From SYFY01 sp043719475 (GTDB lineage Bacteria; Pseudomonadota; Gammaproteobacteria; Pseudomonadales; Azotimanducaceae): 64,000 nt of DNA. The translations under genes were made by a program, and so were the position numbers. The notes beneath the pieces were generated by a model, which was given only the letters and a program-made list of their open reading frames with translations, did not search any database and had not been told where the DNA came from. Location: positions 1 through 64,000 of the forward strand of contig JAYSTS010000179.1 in assembly GCA_043719475.1 (NCBI GenBank). The letters run 5' to 3'. Below, piece by piece: positions 51,211 through 59,370 of the stretch (positions are counted from its first letter, which is position 1; every line of letters begins with the position of its first letter).

Positions 51211-51978
51211 ATGCCTGATTCTGGACGCCGACGAATTGTCGCTGCCAATTGGAAAATGCATGGTTCCATGGGGATGGTACGGGAGTATGTGGCACGGTTG
51301 GCACCCGTTGCGGGGGTAGAACTCGTGATCTGTCCGCCCGCTCCCTATTTGTGTGCTGTGCAAGCTCTGCTTGTTGATCGGGCAAATTATGTTGCGGTGG
51401 GTTCGCAGGATGTGCACGAGGACGCCAATGGTGCGTTCACCGGCGAAATTTCGGCTGAAATGGTTGCCGAATCTGGGGCGCGATGGACCATCGTCGGCCA
51501 CTCGGAGCGGAGGCGATATGCCGGTGAGTCGGATGAACGGATCGCCGGCAAGATCAAGGCCGCTATTCGTGCGGGATTGCAGCCGATTCTTTGCGTTGGT
51601 GAGACGATCGAAGAGCGTCAGGGCGGCGCAGCAAAAATTGCTGTGGATGGTCAATTGAAGGTGATTGCCACTCGTATTTCGAAGGCGGATTGGAGACAAC
51701 TCATCGTTGCCTATGAGCCGGTTTGGGCGATTGGTACGGGGTACAGTGCGAGCGCTTTACAGATCGATGAAATGCACACTTTCATCAGGGAGGCCGTTCA
51801 GAGTCAGTTGGGCGAGTCGGTGGAGTTGACGGTGCTCTACGGTGGCAGTGTCAATGAATCGAACGCCGATGAGCTCTTCAGGTCGCCACACGTCGACGGT
51901 GCCCTGGTTGGAAATGCAGCTCTGGAAGGGGATCGCTTGGTGAATATTGCTCGAGCATTGCAACGGGCAAAGAGCTGA
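51211..51978 (+). CDS. tpiA: Triosephosphate isomerase
   Basis: 255 residues. Substrate Lys in VAANWKMHGS (about residues 9-18), catalytic His in IVGHSERR (about 93-100), catalytic Glu in IVAYEPVWAIGTG (about 168-180) and the phosphate loops YGGSVNESN and GALVGNAAL. It interconverts DHAP and glyceraldehyde 3-phosphate. The 120-bp gap after glmM shows nothing recognisable. Order glmM-tpiA-secG is the conserved one. Confidence 0.97.
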   Translation: MPDSGRRRIVAANWKMHGSMGMVREYVARLAPVAGVELVICPPAPYLCAVQALLVDRANYVAVGSQDVHEDANGAFTGEISAEMVAESGARWTIVGHSERRRYAGESDERIAGKIKAAIRAGLQPILCVGETIEERQGGAAKIAVDGQLKVIATRISKADWRQLIVAYEPVWAIGTGYSASALQIDEMHTFIREAVQSQLGESVELTVLYGGSVNESNADELFRSPHVDGALVGNAALEGDRLVNIARALQRAKS

Positions 51979-52052
51979 ATACGTAGGTTGTTTGTTTACA
52001 TGGTGCCGTTGCGGTGAGTCCTGCCCGGCAACTGACAAAGAAGTGGTAACAG

Positions 52053-52424
52053 ATGGAAGCGCTTGAATCGATATTGTTGATCCTGCTGGTCGCAGATGCC
52101 GTAGGGCTTACCGTGCTGGTGTTGTTGCAGCAAGGTAAGGGTGCCGATGTCGGCGCAGCTTTCGGTAGTGGCTCCGCGAACACCGTATTTGGTAGTGCTG
52201 GGGCGGGTTCATTCATGACACAAATGACGGTATGGCTTGCGGTCGGTTTCTTTCTGATTGCATTTGGTCTTGCCTATACCGCCAAACAGAAAGCCTCACA
52301 GGTCAGTATTGAAGGCTTGCCGGTTGTTCCAGCGGCAATGGAATCGAAGTCCGATGACAAGCCAGCTGATACGGAGTTGACTCCGAAATCCGAGGGTGTA
52401 GATTCCGGACTGCCAGACGTTTAG
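52053..52424 (+). CDS. secG: Protein translocase subunit SecG
   Basis: 123 residues. Two membrane helices (about residues 4-24 and 53-72) flank the conserved loop VLLQQGKGADVGAAFGSGSA (about 25-44) and NTVFGSAGAGSFM. The tail is hydrophilic and acidic. SecG assists SecYE during protein export. Confidence 0.95.
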   Translation: MEALESILLILLVADAVGLTVLVLLQQGKGADVGAAFGSGSANTVFGSAGAGSFMTQMTVWLAVGFFLIAFGLAYTAKQKASQVSIEGLPVVPAAMESKSDDKPADTELTPKSEGVDSGLPDV

Positions 52425-52444
52425 GGTTTGAACAAGAGACTTAT

Positions 52445-52530
52445 GCCGAAGTGGTGAAATTGGTAGACACGCTATCTTGAGGGGGTAGTGGGCATTGCCC
52501 GTGCGAGTTCGAGTCTCGCCTTCGGCACCA
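52445..52530 (+). tRNA. tRNA-Leu (GAG)
   Basis: 86 bases, class II tRNA. Acceptor GCCGAAG/CTTCGGC, anticodon stem CTATC/GGTAG around loop TTGAGGG (anticodon GAG), long variable arm, T loop TTCGAGT, encoded CCA. Its place between secG and the initiator tRNA is conserved in gammaproteobacteria. Confidence 0.96.
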
Positions 52531-52624
52531 GACAGATTTTTCAAGACCGTCACGTTCTTTCCAGATACCAGCATCAATGGTTGCGTGCCTTGGGGCACCT
52601 CCCTATAATCCCGCCCCTTGCTGA

Positions 52625-52701
<77 letters not shown>

Positions 52702-53013
52702 ACTTCTGGTGGCACTCGTTGTTGATCCGAAATCTGTAACAAGGTTCAGATCAGATGCGGGTGTTGCCATCTGGGTAGCTATGCTTCGCCGTAGTTGGTC
52801 TACGGTGAACAGACTAAAGTCAGCGGGATCGTCCGTGACTGGTCGAGTAGCTCTGAAGCTCTGATCGTAGAAATCCTGATCCAGTCACGTGAGCGAAAGT
52901 CGAATGGGCGTTTAGCCCATTTTTTTTTCCTTCGGCGCAGTGCTGCCGACGGTCGGGGCTTGGTGTCCTGATCAAGAGTCGAAGCCTGTTGCTGCGAATG
53001 GCAGGTTCTGAGG
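52702..53013 (+). other. metY-rimP leader region with a long-range inverted repeat
   Basis: 312 bp without a gene. It holds a 9-bp perfect inverted repeat CGTGACTGG (52834-52842) and CCAGTCACG (52881-52889) whose 38-base loop contains the direct repeat AGCTCTGA, followed 13 bp later by an intrinsic terminator. This could be a structured leader or a small RNA. Confidence 0.5.
52903..52928 (+). terminator. Intrinsic terminator between metY and rimP
   Basis: Stem AATGGGC (52903-52909), loop GTTTA, GCCCATT (52915-52921), then an unbroken run of T to 52928. It would end transcripts from the tRNA region or attenuate the nusA operon. Confidence 0.85.
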
Positions 53014-53472
53014 TTGAATCGGAAGGAACAGGAATTGGAAACGCTGCTGAATCCCGTAGTCGGGAGCCAGGAGTGCGAGATCTGGGGCGTGGAGTTCGTT
53101 GCTCAAGGGCGACATTCGCGCTTGCGGATCTATATAGAAAAAGAGGCGGGCATCACCGTCGAAGATTGCGAGAGGGTGAGCCGACAGGTCAGCGATGTGC
53201 TGGATGTCAGCGAAGTCGTAACCGGCGAGTACACACTTGAAGTGTCCTCACCCGGCATGGATCGAACCCTCTTCAAGCCCGCGCACTACGTGAGCAACGT
53301 GGGTGAACAAATCGACGTTCGGCTGCATCTTGCGTTTGATGGGAGCAAGCACTTTGTTGGTGTGCTTGCCGGGTTCGAGAATGACGAGGCTTACGTTCAT
53401 GTCGGGGCAGACGAGTTTGTCTTCCCGCTTGAAAACGTACAACGTGCACGCATCGTGCCCCGTTTTGATTGA
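53014..53472 (+). CDS. rimP: Ribosome maturation factor RimP
   Basis: 152 residues from a TTG with TCTGAGG just upstream (MNRKEQELETLLNPVV). Conserved CEIWGVEFVAQGRHSRLRIYI, VEDCERVSRQVSDVLDV and YTLEVSSPGMDRTLFKPAHY segments are present. It binds pre-30S particles and aids 30S maturation. It starts the rimP-nusA-infB-rbfA-truB-rpsO-pnp series. Confidence 0.95.
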   Translation: MNRKEQELETLLNPVVGSQECEIWGVEFVAQGRHSRLRIYIEKEAGITVEDCERVSRQVSDVLDVSEVVTGEYTLEVSSPGMDRTLFKPAHYVSNVGEQIDVRLHLAFDGSKHFVGVLAGFENDEAYVHVGADEFVFPLENVQRARIVPRFD

Positions 53473-53487
53473 TAGAGACGAACGAAA

Positions 53488-54978
53488 ATGAGCAAAGAAG
53501 TGCTGACGGTTGTTGATTCCGTTTCTCACGAAAAGGGAGTCGCCAAGGAACTGATATTCGAAGCGCTGGAAGCAGCGCTGGCGATGGCCAGCAAAAAGCG
53601 CTACGAAGAAGGCGCCGAATTCCGCGTGTCGATTGATCGCAACACCGGTGAGTATTCGACTTTTCGCGTGTGGGCGATTGTTGACCTCGAGTCAGTCGAG
53701 GAACCCAACCCTGCAGCACAAATTGATGTGACGGACGAGAGAGCCAAGAGCGCCTCGCTGAGTATTGGTGGTGTGATCGAGACCCCAGTCGAATCAGTTG
53801 AATTTGGTCGCATTGCAGCGCAAACCGCGAAGCAGGTTATTGTTCAAAAAGTCAGGGAAGCCGAGCGGGCCAAAGTTGTCGCCGAGTACCTGCCTCGTGT
53901 TGGTGAGCTCGTTGCTGGAACGGTGAAAAAACTGGGTAGGGACAGCGTTATCGTTGACCTGGGTAACAATGCCGAGGGACTGTTGAAGCGAGAGCACCTC
54001 ATTCCTCGCGAATCGTTCAGGGTCAACGATCGAATTCGTGCCTTGCTGCTGGAGGTTCAACCCGAAAACCGGGGCCCACAACTCACGTTGACGCGGACAT
54101 CGGCTGCCATGTTGGTGGAGCTGTTCAAGCTGGAAGTGCCGGAAGTTGCGGAGGATGTCATTCAGATTCGCGCAGCAGCGCGCGATCCTGGCTCACGCGC
54201 CAAAATCGCGGTTAAGACCAATGATGGTCGTATAGATCCAGTTGGAGCATGTGTCGGTATGCGTGGCTCTCGCGTCCAGGCTGTGTCGGGTGAGCTCGCG
54301 GGAGAGCGCATCGATATCGTTCCGTGGGACGACAATCCAGCGCAATTGGCAATCAACGCTCTGGAACCTGCCCAGGTAGCTTCCATTGTTGTTGATGAAG
54401 AAAGCCACACCATGGAAGTGGCAGTCTCTGAGGACAATCTGGCGCAAGCCATTGGTAGAGGTGGTCAAAACGTGCGCCTGGCGAGTGAGCTGACCGGCTG
54501 GACTCTGAACATCATGACCGAGGCCGAGGCGGAGCAGAAGCAGCAGAAGGAAGCCGGCCAGTTCATCCAGAATTTCATGAACGTGCTGTCGGTGGATGAG
54601 GATGTAGCGATCGTGCTGGTGGAAGAAGGTTTCACCACCATTGAAGAGATTGCGTACGTGCCCATTGACGAGATGTCGGCCATCGAGGGGTTCGATGCCG
54701 AAATCGTCGAAGAATTGCGAAATCGAGCCAAAGATGCCTTGCTTACCAAAGCTATTGCCAACGAAGAAATGCTGTCCGATCAGCAGCCTGCAGATGATCT
54801 TCTAGAAATGGAAGGCATGGATCGGCAGCTAGGCTTCGCACTGGCAAGCCACGGTGTGGTCTGCATGGAAGACCTGGCGGAACTCGCCATCCCGGATCTG
54901 CTGGAAATCGCGCCCTCATTGAGCGAAACGAGAGCGGCGGAATTGATTATGACAGCGCGGGCTCCCTGGTTTGCATAG
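53488..54978 (+). CDS. nusA: Transcription termination/antitermination protein NusA
   Basis: 496 residues. N-terminal RNA polymerase-binding domain, S1 domain (about 135-200, GELVAGTVKKLGRDSVIVDLG), two KH domains (GACVGMRGSRVQAVSGEL about 252-269; NLAQAIGRGGQNVRLASEL about 318-336) and two C-terminal acidic repeats (about 370-495) that contact the alpha subunit or NusG/N-type partners. It controls pausing, termination and rRNA antitermination. Confidence 0.97.
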   Translation: MSKEVLTVVDSVSHEKGVAKELIFEALEAALAMASKKRYEEGAEFRVSIDRNTGEYSTFRVWAIVDLESVEEPNPAAQIDVTDERAKSASLSIGGVIETPVESVEFGRIAAQTAKQVIVQKVREAERAKVVAEYLPRVGELVAGTVKKLGRDSVIVDLGNNAEGLLKREHLIPRESFRVNDRIRALLLEVQPENRGPQLTLTRTSAAMLVELFKLEVPEVAEDVIQIRAAARDPGSRAKIAVKTNDGRIDPVGACVGMRGSRVQAVSGELAGERIDIVPWDDNPAQLAINALEPAQVASIVVDEESHTMEVAVSEDNLAQAIGRGGQNVRLASELTGWTLNIMTEAEAEQKQQKEAGQFIQNFMNVLSVDEDVAIVLVEEGFTTIEEIAYVPIDEMSAIEGFDAEIVEELRNRAKDALLTKAIANEEMLSDQQPADDLLEMEGMDRQLGFALASHGVVCMEDLAELAIPDLLEIAPSLSETRAAELIMTARAPWFA

Positions 54979-55075
54979 CCGATGGGTTCATCGAGCAATG
55001 ATTGACTGGTCCCGCATTTAGAAAAGACTGGAGGCGAAGGCTCCCAGCAAAACGGCGTAAAGAGCGGAAATAACT

Positions 55076-57634
55076 ATGGCCGATGTTACGGTTGAACAAC
55101 TCGCAAGCACAGTAGGCGTTGCTGTAGAACGGCTGCTGTCGCAAATGCGTGAAGCCGGCCTCCCGCACTCCCGGGTGGGTGAATCCGTTTCCGAAGAACA
55201 GAAGCAAGTGCTCCTCGCCTATCTCAAACGGGCGCATGGAGGGGAGGACTCGTCACCTAACAAGATCACGCTGACGCGAAAATCTGTAGGTACCCTCAAG
55301 ACTGGCCAAGGTAAAGCTGGCCGCAGTGTGACTGTCGAAGTTCGGCGCAAACGTGTTTTCGTGAAGCGCGGAGAAACAGAAGAACAGGCCACCGAATCAG
55401 CCCCGCCCATAACATCGCAGACAGAAGTTGAAACCAAGCGCATCAGAGAAGAAGAAGCCCGTCGTGCCGAGGCGCTGCATCGGGAAGAGGAGCAGCGGCG
55501 ACTGGAAGAAGAGCGCCGGCTCGAAGAAGTACGACTGAAAGAAGAAGAGCGGTTGCGTCTCGAAGCGGAAAAGCTGGCGAAGGAAGCGGCTGAGCTGAAA
55601 GCTCGAGTACAAACGACACCGGCGGTTGATGATGTTGCGATCAAGACTGCAGACGAGCAAGCCAAGACTCAGGCAGAAGAGCGTGGCGGAAAGCGGACGC
55701 GCGGCAAAGAGCGCGAAAAGGACCGTGATCGTCGAGGACGTGATGGCGTCGTTGAACCCGTGCAAAGCGGTCGCTCTGAGCTGAAACTCAAGACAGCTCG
55801 CAGGCACAGACAGGGTGGTAGGGCAGGGCAGGGTTTTCACGTCGAACAACAGGGCGGGGAATTCCGACCCACGGAGTTCATTTCCCACGAGGTGGATATT
55901 CCGGTTGCCATCACCGTTGGTGAGTTGGCGAGTCGCATGTCAGTCAAGGCGGGCGAAGTCATCAAACAATTGATGAAGCTGGGAGTGATGGCGACCATCA
56001 ATCAGGCGATTGATCAGGACACCGCCACACTTGTTGTCGAAGAACTTGGCCACAAAGTGAAACTCGTTCGTGAAAACGCGATCGAGATGGAACACACAGA
56101 GTCATTGCAGATTGAAGGCGAGCAAGTAGGCCGGCCGCCTGTTGTCACGGTTATGGGTCACGTTGACCATGGCAAGACTTCACTTCTCGATTACATTCGC
56201 AAGGCCAAGGTTGTCAGCGGTGAAGCCGGCGGCATTACGCAGCACATCGGTGCGTATAGCGTGCCAACTGCAAAAGGTCGGGTAACCTTTATCGACACCC
56301 CAGGCCATGCTGCGTTTACCGCAATGCGGGCACGAGGCGCGCGGGTTACGGATATCGTCATTCTTGTCGTTGCTGCTGATGATGGCGTGATGCCGCAGAC
56401 GGAAGAAGCAATTCAGCATGCCAAAGCTGCGGGCGTGCCAATTATTGTTGCCATCAACAAGATGGATCTTCAAGGCGCGGACCCGGAACGCGTTACCAGC
56501 GAACTGGCATCGCGCAACGTGATGCCGGATACATGGGGTGGCGACACCCAGTTTGTAAAAATCTCTGCGATTACGGGGCAGGGTATCGATGATCTTCTCG
56601 ATGCAATTCTCTTGCAGGCAGAACTGCTGGAGTTGAAGGCAGTTCCAGAAGCACCGGCACGAGGCGTCGTTGTTGAGTCACGGCTTGATCGTGGTCGTGG
56701 ACCGGTTGTGACCATTCTGGTGCAGAACGGGACGCTACGGAAAAGCGACGTCGTCATTGCCGGTGAGTATTTTGGCAGGGCGCGGGCCATGATCGACGAT
56801 CAAGGTAATCAGGTGGACAGCGTCCCACCATCGATGCCCGTCGAGCTGCTTGGTTTGTCAGGCACTCCGGGTGCTGGTGATGATTTCGGCGTAGTGCCCG
56901 ATGAACGCACAGCGCGTGAACTTGCAGATTTTCGTCGAGACCGGACCAACGAAAAACGGCAGGCGCTTCAGCAGTCTGCGAAGTTGGACAACATATTCGC
57001 GCACCTCGCAGAAGGCGAGAAGCGCGTGATGAAACTTGTCCTCAAGACTGATGTTCGCGGCAGCCTTGAAGCCATTACGCAGGCTTTGGCTGATATCGGC
57101 AATTCAGAAGTACAAGTCAGCGTACTTGGTGCTGGCGTCGGAGCGATTACCGAATCTGACGCGAACATGGCGTTGACATATGGCGCGGTGATTTTTGGGT
57201 TCAATGTTCGGGCGGATAATTCAGCGAAAGCACTTATCGAACGCGAAGGGATGGAATTGCGCTACTACAGCATCATTTACGAGCTGATTGATGATGTTAA
57301 GAAAGTGCTCACAGGCATGTTGTCACCGGAAATTCGCGAGGAAATTGTTGGTGTTGCAGAAGTACGCGATGTCTTCCGTTCGCCAAAATATGGCCAGATC
57401 GCCGGCTGTATTGTCCTGGAGGGTAACGTCTTCCGAAGCAAGCCAATTCGCGTGCTGCGTGGCAATGTGGTGATTTTTCAGGGTGAGCTGGACTCGTTGC
57501 GCCGATTCAAGGATGACGTCAATGAGGTTCGCAGTGGTACTGAGTGCGGTATCGGCGTTCGCAACTACAACGATGTGAAAGTGGGCGATGTCATTGAAGT
57601 CTTCGACACGAAAGAGGTCGCTCGATCGCTGTGA
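55076..57634 (+). CDS. infB: Translation initiation factor IF-2
   Basis: 852 residues. N-terminal IF2_N (TVEQLASTVGVAVERLLSQM), a highly charged Glu/Arg coiled region (about 115-250), then a second IF2_N-like segment (about 275-325) and the GTPase: G1 GHVDHGKTS (about 358-366), G3 DTPGHAAF (about 404-411), G4 NKMD (about 458-461). Domains II-IV follow. It places fMet-tRNA on the 30S P site. No internal alternative start was assessed. 97 bp separate it from nusA. Confidence 0.97.
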   Translation: MADVTVEQLASTVGVAVERLLSQMREAGLPHSRVGESVSEEQKQVLLAYLKRAHGGEDSSPNKITLTRKSVGTLKTGQGKAGRSVTVEVRRKRVFVKRGETEEQATESAPPITSQTEVETKRIREEEARRAEALHREEEQRRLEEERRLEEVRLKEEERLRLEAEKLAKEAAELKARVQTTPAVDDVAIKTADEQAKTQAEERGGKRTRGKEREKDRDRRGRDGVVEPVQSGRSELKLKTARRHRQGGRAGQGFHVEQQGGEFRPTEFISHEVDIPVAITVGELASRMSVKAGEVIKQLMKLGVMATINQAIDQDTATLVVEELGHKVKLVRENAIEMEHTESLQIEGEQVGRPPVVTVMGHVDHGKTSLLDYIRKAKVVSGEAGGITQHIGAYSVPTAKGRVTFIDTPGHAAFTAMRARGARVTDIVILVVAADDGVMPQTEEAIQHAKAAGVPIIVAINKMDLQGADPERVTSELASRNVMPDTWGGDTQFVKISAITGQGIDDLLDAILLQAELLELKAVPEAPARGVVVESRLDRGRGPVVTILVQNGTLRKSDVVIAGEYFGRARAMIDDQGNQVDSVPPSMPVELLGLSGTPGAGDDFGVVPDERTARELADFRRDRTNEKRQALQQSAKLDNIFAHLAEGEKRVMKLVLKTDVRGSLEAITQALADIGNSEVQVSVLGAGVGAITESDANMALTYGAVIFGFNVRADNSAKALIEREGMELRYYSIIYELIDDVKKVLTGMLSPEIREEIVGVAEVRDVFRSPKYGQIAGCIVLEGNVFRSKPIRVLRGNVVIFQGELDSLRRFKDDVNEVRSGTECGIGVRNYNDVKVGDVIEVFDTKEVARSL

Positions 57635-58035
57635 AACAGTATTCACAGGCTGGTGAACGAACACAGCGGGTCGCTGATTTTATCAGGGACGAAGTTGCTC
57701 GTTTGCTACTACGTGATATGCGAGATCCGCGGATCGACATGGTGACTGTGACCGAGGTGCGGGTCAGCAAGGATCTGGCGTTTGCAGACATCTATGTGTC
57801 TTCGCTGCGTACCAATAACGAGATCGCGCGCAGTGCCATGATTGATACACTCAATGGCGCAGCAGGATGGATTCGTTCGGAGCTCGCAAAGCGCCATACC
57901 ATGAGGACGACGCCTAGACCGAGGTTTCACTACGACGAACTCATCGAGTCGAGTGCAAAACTGGACCGAGCCATTGATAAGGCGATCGCTGCCGACAAAG
58001 AGCGTATTACGGAGGCGGACGATGAATCGACGTAG
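57631..58035 (+). CDS. rbfA: 30S ribosome-binding factor RbfA
   Basis: 134 residues from a GTG overlapping the infB stop (GTGA). RTQRVADFIRDEVARLL, RDPRIDMVTVTEVRVSKDL and FADIYVS form the KH-like fold, with the C-terminal TPRPRFHYDELIESSAKLD. It binds the 30S neck during cold-sensitive maturation. Confidence 0.96.
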   Translation: MKQYSQAGERTQRVADFIRDEVARLLLRDMRDPRIDMVTVTEVRVSKDLAFADIYVSSLRTNNEIARSAMIDTLNGAAGWIRSELAKRHTMRTTPRPRFHYDELIESSAKLDRAIDKAIAADKERITEADDEST

Positions 58036-58942
58036 TCGAGGCCGCCCGCTTGACGGGTTCCTGATCATGGACAAACCCGTCGGGCTCAGCTCCAATCAGG
58101 TCGTGCAGAAAGCCAAGAGAATGATGGATGCACAGAAGGTCGGTCACACGGGTAGTCTCGACCCGCTGGCCACGGGAGTGTTGCCACTCTGTTTTGGTGA
58201 AGCAACGAAGTTCTCGCAATACCTGCTTGATTCTGACAAGCGATACTGGACACGGATCCGCCTTGGGCAGACAACGAACACAGGCGATTCCGACGGGCAG
58301 ATTCTTGAAGAAAGACCCGTCAATGGTGTCACCGCCGAACGCATTGAGGCAGTGCTTGTCGAGTTTCGTGGCAGTATTGAACAAACGCCGTCCATGTTTT
58401 CTGCGATCAAACATCATGGGCAACCTTTGTACAAACTTGCTCGAATGGGCGTGGAAGTCGAGCGAAAACCGAGAACGATCAGTGTCTACCACCTGGAGCT
58501 CGTCGCTTTCGATGGCGACTTTTTTGAGCTGGAACTGCACTGCAGCAAGGGAACGTATGTTCGGTCGTTAGCCGAGGACATCGGTCAAAAACTTGGTTGT
58601 GGTGCGCACGTAGTTGCACTTCGAAGACGATCAGCCGGGCCGTTTCAGGAAGCTGACGTGATATCGTTTGAAGCTCTCGAAGTCGCATGCGATTCAAAAA
58701 ACAGCGAAGGCTTTCTCAAACCCATTTCTTCTGCGGTCGGGAACTGGCCGGAAGTCAGTCTGAACGAGACGCTCGCTTATTATCTACGGCAGGGACAACC
58801 AGTCATGGTGCCTCGTGCACCCACCCAAGGTTGGGTGCGGTTGGCTCTCCAAAACGAATCTTCCGCTGCATCGTTTATCGGTGTTGGGGAGGTCTTGGAC
58901 GACGGGCGCATCGCGCCACGTCGGCTGGTATCGAGGGCATGA
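58022..58942 (+). CDS. truB: tRNA pseudouridine-55 synthase
   Basis: 306 residues from MNRRSRGRPLDGFLI at 58022, overlapping rbfA by 14 bp. Conserved DKPVGLSSNQVVQKAKR, catalytic Asp in KVGHTGSLDPLATGVLP (about residue 50), and SKGTYVRSLAEDIGQKLG. It makes pseudouridine 55 in the T loop of all elongator tRNAs. A PUA-like C-terminus follows. Confidence 0.96.
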   Translation: MNRRSRGRPLDGFLIMDKPVGLSSNQVVQKAKRMMDAQKVGHTGSLDPLATGVLPLCFGEATKFSQYLLDSDKRYWTRIRLGQTTNTGDSDGQILEERPVNGVTAERIEAVLVEFRGSIEQTPSMFSAIKHHGQPLYKLARMGVEVERKPRTISVYHLELVAFDGDFFELELHCSKGTYVRSLAEDIGQKLGCGAHVVALRRRSAGPFQEADVISFEALEVACDSKNSEGFLKPISSAVGNWPEVSLNETLAYYLRQGQPVMVPRAPTQGWVRLALQNESSAASFIGVGEVLDDGRIAPRRLVSRA

Positions 58943-59015
58943 CTGCAAATATGCGTGGTCATACTTGTGAGCGTTACCAGCGCTTTACAGGCATATTCAA
59001 CAGGAGATCGAAAAC

Positions 59016-59285
59016 ATGGCATTGAACGCGGCTCGAAAAGCCGAAATCATCAAGGATTACCAACAAGGAACGAGCGATACAGGCTCGCCGGAAGTCCAGG
59101 TAGCTTTGCTGACTCACAACATCAACGAATTGCAGGACCACTTCAAGGCGCACAAAAAGGATCACCATTCACGGCGGGGTCTGATCCGCATGGTGAACCA
59201 GCGCCGAAAGTTGCTGGACTATCTCAAAGGCAAAAACACAGAGCGATATGCATCGCTGATTCAACGACTTGGTCTGCGTCGTTGA
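59016..59285 (+). CDS. rpsO: 30S ribosomal protein S15
   Basis: 89 residues of the usual length: DYQQGTSDTGSPEVQVALLT, HNINELQDHFKAHKKDHHSR and RGLIRMVNQRRKLLDYLK. It binds the central domain of 16S rRNA early in assembly and represses its own mRNA in E. coli. It lies 73 bp after truB and 85 bp before pnp. Confidence 0.98.
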   Translation: MALNAARKAEIIKDYQQGTSDTGSPEVQVALLTHNINELQDHFKAHKKDHHSRRGLIRMVNQRRKLLDYLKGKNTERYASLIQRLGLRR

Positions 59286-59370
59286 GCAACACCCTGCCGC
59301 ACGAGTCGCTGTCAGCTGTGGCTGTCGATGGTTTGTGCGTGGTGTCTGCAACCCTATATAAGGAGCTGAT

